Source: Candidatus Limivicinus faecipullorum (GTDB lineage Bacteria > Bacillota > Clostridia > Oscillospirales > Oscillospiraceae). Taken from it: 5,255 nt of DNA. Positions within the stretch are counted from its first letter, which is position 1; each line of letters begins with the position of its first letter. The DNA lies in the NCBI GenBank assembly GCA_018711755.1, contig DVHY01000089.1, positions 1 through 5,255 on the forward strand, written 5' to 3'. Shown one piece after another: positions 4,028 to 5,255 of the stretch. The notes beneath the pieces were generated by a model. That model was not told where the DNA came from and ran no database searches. It saw only the letters and a program-made list of their open reading frames with translations. The translations under genes and the position numbers were made by a program.

Positions 4028-5068
4028 TCAATACAGGCTGCCGGAGTTGACCACCGGCTGGGCGTCCTTATTGCCGCAGAGCACCACCAGGAGATTGGAC
4101 ACCATGGCGGCCTTGCGCTCCTCGTCCAGCTCCACCATTCCGCCTTCCTTCAGGCGGTTAAGGGCCATCTCCACCATGCCCACGGCGCCGTCCACTATCA
4201 TCTTCCTGGCGTCTACAATGGCGCTGGCCTGCTGGCGCTGGAGCATCACGGCGGCTATCTCGGGGGCGTAGGCCAGATAGGTTATCCGGGCCTCCAGCAC
4301 CTCTATGCCGGCGTCCGCCACCTTGGACTGGAGTTCGTCCTTTATGCGCTTTGCCACGGTCTCGCTGGAACCCCTCAGGCTGCCCTCGTCGGCCTGGCCG
4401 TCGCCGGTGGTGTCTATGCCCAGCGCCACGTCGTAGGGGTATATCTTCACGATATCCCGCACGGCGCTGTCACACTGGAGGGAGAGATACTCCTTGTAAT
4501 TGTCCACGGTGAACACCGCCTTGGCGGTATCCACTACCCGCCACATCACGGCCATGCCTATCTCCACCGGGTTGCCCAGACGGTCATTGATCTTCTGCTT
4601 GGTGTTGGAGAGGGTCATCACCTTCAGGGATATCTTCTTGCCCATTTCCATGGCTGCCACGTTTACCTGAGCACTGCTCCCGCCCAGATTGAGGCCGGGG
4701 ATGCCGCCCTTGCTGCCGCTGTCCACGTCTCCGCTCTGGCCCAGCTTGGTGTGGGCGGCAGGATTGACGCCTGTGCAGAAGGGATTGACATAGTAAAAGC
4801 CCTCGCCCTTCAAGGTACCTACATATTTGCCGAAGAGGGTCAGAACCAGGGCCTCCTGGGGCTTCAGGACCTTAAGCCCGCAGAAAGCGATCCAGCCCAG
4901 GCAGACCCAGATGAGGCCCACGACAAACACGGGAATGGCGGCCTTGCTTCCATTATCCAAACCTATGCCCCCGAATATCACCATTACTATGGCGGCGATG
5001 TACACCAGCAGCAGCAACAGCAGCATTGCCATGCCGTTTTTCTTGTTGTTCAGCAGCTTTTCTTCCAT
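4028..5068 (-). CDS. SPFH/band-7 (stomatin-like) membrane protein, 346 aa
   Basis: A membrane scaffold protein of the stomatin/prohibitin/flotillin superfamily, which oligomerises and organises membrane microdomains or associated proteases. The N-terminus has two hydrophobic segments (about 13-36 and 43-65). The SPFH signature LKPQEALVLTLFGKYVGTLKG follows (68-88), then GFYYVNPF (90-97). A Gly/Ser-rich insert (about 100-136) interrupts the first strands. The band-7 core resumes at KVMTLSNTKQKINDRLGNPVEI, and a helical tail follows (EARITYLAYAPEIAAVMLQRQQASAIVDARKMI split over about 250-285). The ATG at 5068 has AAGGAGG (5077-5083) 8 nt upstream. It is transcribed first, 3 nt before the RHH gene. 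It lacks the long coiled coil of flotillins. The substrate or partner cannot be told from sequence. Confidence 0.9.
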   Translation of the reverse strand: MEEKLLNNKKNGMAMLLLLLLVYIAAIVMVIFGGIGLDNGSKAAIPVFVVGLIWVCLGWIAFCGLKVLKPQEALVLTLFGKYVGTLKGEGFYYVNPFCTGVNPAAHTKLGQSGDVDSGSKGGIPGLNLGGSSAQVNVAAMEMGKKISLKVMTLSNTKQKINDRLGNPVEIGMAVMWRVVDTAKAVFTVDNYKEYLSLQCDSAVRDIVKIYPYDVALGIDTTGDGQADEGSLRGSSETVAKRIKDELQSKVADAGIEVLEARITYLAYAPEIAAVMLQRQQASAIVDARKMIVDGAVGMVEMALNRLKEGGMVELDEERKAAMVSNLLVVLCGNKDAQPVVNSGSLY

Positions 5069-5088
5069 CTTTTTTTCCTCCTTCTTGC

Positions 5089-5112
5089 TGATATCAAAAT
5101 GATATCATATCA
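5089..5112. promoter_or_regulatory. Tandem TGATATCA palindromes, candidate RHH operator
   Basis: TGATATCA is present at 5089-5096 and 5100-5107, 11 bp apart, followed by a partial third site (TATCA, 5108-5112). The second copy overlaps the -10 (5099-5104) and the first covers the predicted start point (about 5092). Arc/MetJ-class proteins bind short tandem palindromic sites about one turn or less apart. I infer that this is the operator of the RHH protein two genes downstream. Confidence 0.55.
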
Positions 5113-5127
5113 ATATCCATTTGTCAA
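5099..5127 (-). promoter_or_regulatory. Sigma-A promoter of the SPFH/RHH operon
   Basis: On the minus strand TTGACA (5127-5122) and TATCAT (5104-5099) are 17 bp apart, and a TG precedes the -10 by one base (extended -10). Five of six bases match the -10 consensus. The start would be near 5092, about 24 nt before the ATG at 5068. A promoter this strong, covered by palindromes, fits a repressed operon. Confidence 0.8.
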
Positions 5128-5159
5128 GGACTTCTCTTTGGGACCCCGGAAAAAATCTC

Positions 5160-5255
5160 TCACCCAGCGTCGGCCTGGGCCAGCTCTTCCCGGGCGATGG
5201 CCAGCCGGCGCTCGATGCTTGCCTCGTCGTCGGTGCCGCGGCCCCGCAGCCGGGC
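5160..5255 (-). CDS. gmk: Guanylate-kinase-like C-terminal tail, partial and ending early
   Basis: Only 31 codons plus a TGA stop are in the window; the rest lies beyond the right edge. The peptide ARLRGRGTDDEASIERRL followed by AIAREELAQADAG matches the lid/C-terminal region of guanylate kinase (GMP + ATP to GDP + ADP). In B. subtilis, from memory, the equivalent is KRGTETEESIKNRM, then KAAKEEIEMMDAYDYVV. In ordinary Gmk about 35-60 residues follow, starting with YDYVVxND. Here the frame ends in Gly-stop right after 'DA', and no frame downstream restores that segment. The gene is therefore probably truncated by rearrangement, or belongs to a variant. The stop lies 33 nt upstream of the SPFH -35. 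The gene symbol is tentative. Confidence 0.55.
   Translation of the reverse strand, partial: ARLRGRGTDDEASIERRLAIAREELAQADAG

Noticed and set aside
4008..5102. Rightward open frames of 87 and 91 codons over the SPFH gene
   Set aside because: Both lie opposite the SPFH protein, which has membrane segments, family motifs and a strong ribosome binding site.

Overview
The window looks like chromosomal DNA from a GC-rich member of the Clostridia (Oscillospiraceae-like). This is inferred from AT-rich sigma-A promoters with TTGACA and TATAAT-type boxes, GGAGG-type ribosome binding sites, CCA-encoding tRNA genes, a DLG-variant Ser/Thr kinase and an internalin-style LRR protein. No species can be assigned from sequence alone.

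The left half (1-3071) is read rightward. Two hairpins (15-47 and 92-118) probably close transcription from outside the window. A TATAAT promoter at about 164-169, followed by two copies of TCCACTGT, drives a small XRE-like helix-turn-helix protein (202-627). One base after its stop lies a Ser/Thr protein kinase with a TTG start (629). The kinase frame runs on to 1693, but from about 1440 it is no longer the natural coding frame. The next frame carries about ten leucine-rich repeats and is open from 1401 to 2282. The most economical reading is one kinase-LRR protein of about 550 residues split by a one-base frame change between about 1401 and 1440. A lipoprotein of unknown function (2371-3012) follows and ends in a strong hairpin. 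Together this looks like a signalling cassette: DNA-binding protein, kinase, LRR ligand-binding module and surface lipoprotein.

The middle (3013-3517) has no protein gene. It is crowded with inverted repeats: three leftward terminator-like hairpins, a 62-bp repeat present twice with one mismatch, and a second copy of the last 29 nt of tRNA-Thr. It looks like the scar of duplication or integration at a tRNA 3' end.

The right half is read leftward. A truncated guanylate-kinase-like tail (5160-5255) enters from the right edge. Next comes a two-gene operon of an SPFH/band-7 membrane protein (4028-5068) and a 67-residue Arc-like ribbon-helix-helix protein (3821-4024), with a near-consensus promoter. 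That promoter carries tandem TGATATCA palindromes over its -10 and start point, so I propose that the ribbon-helix-helix protein represses its own operon. After a terminator comes a tRNA-Asp(GTC)/tRNA-Thr(GGT) unit with its own near-perfect promoter and terminator.
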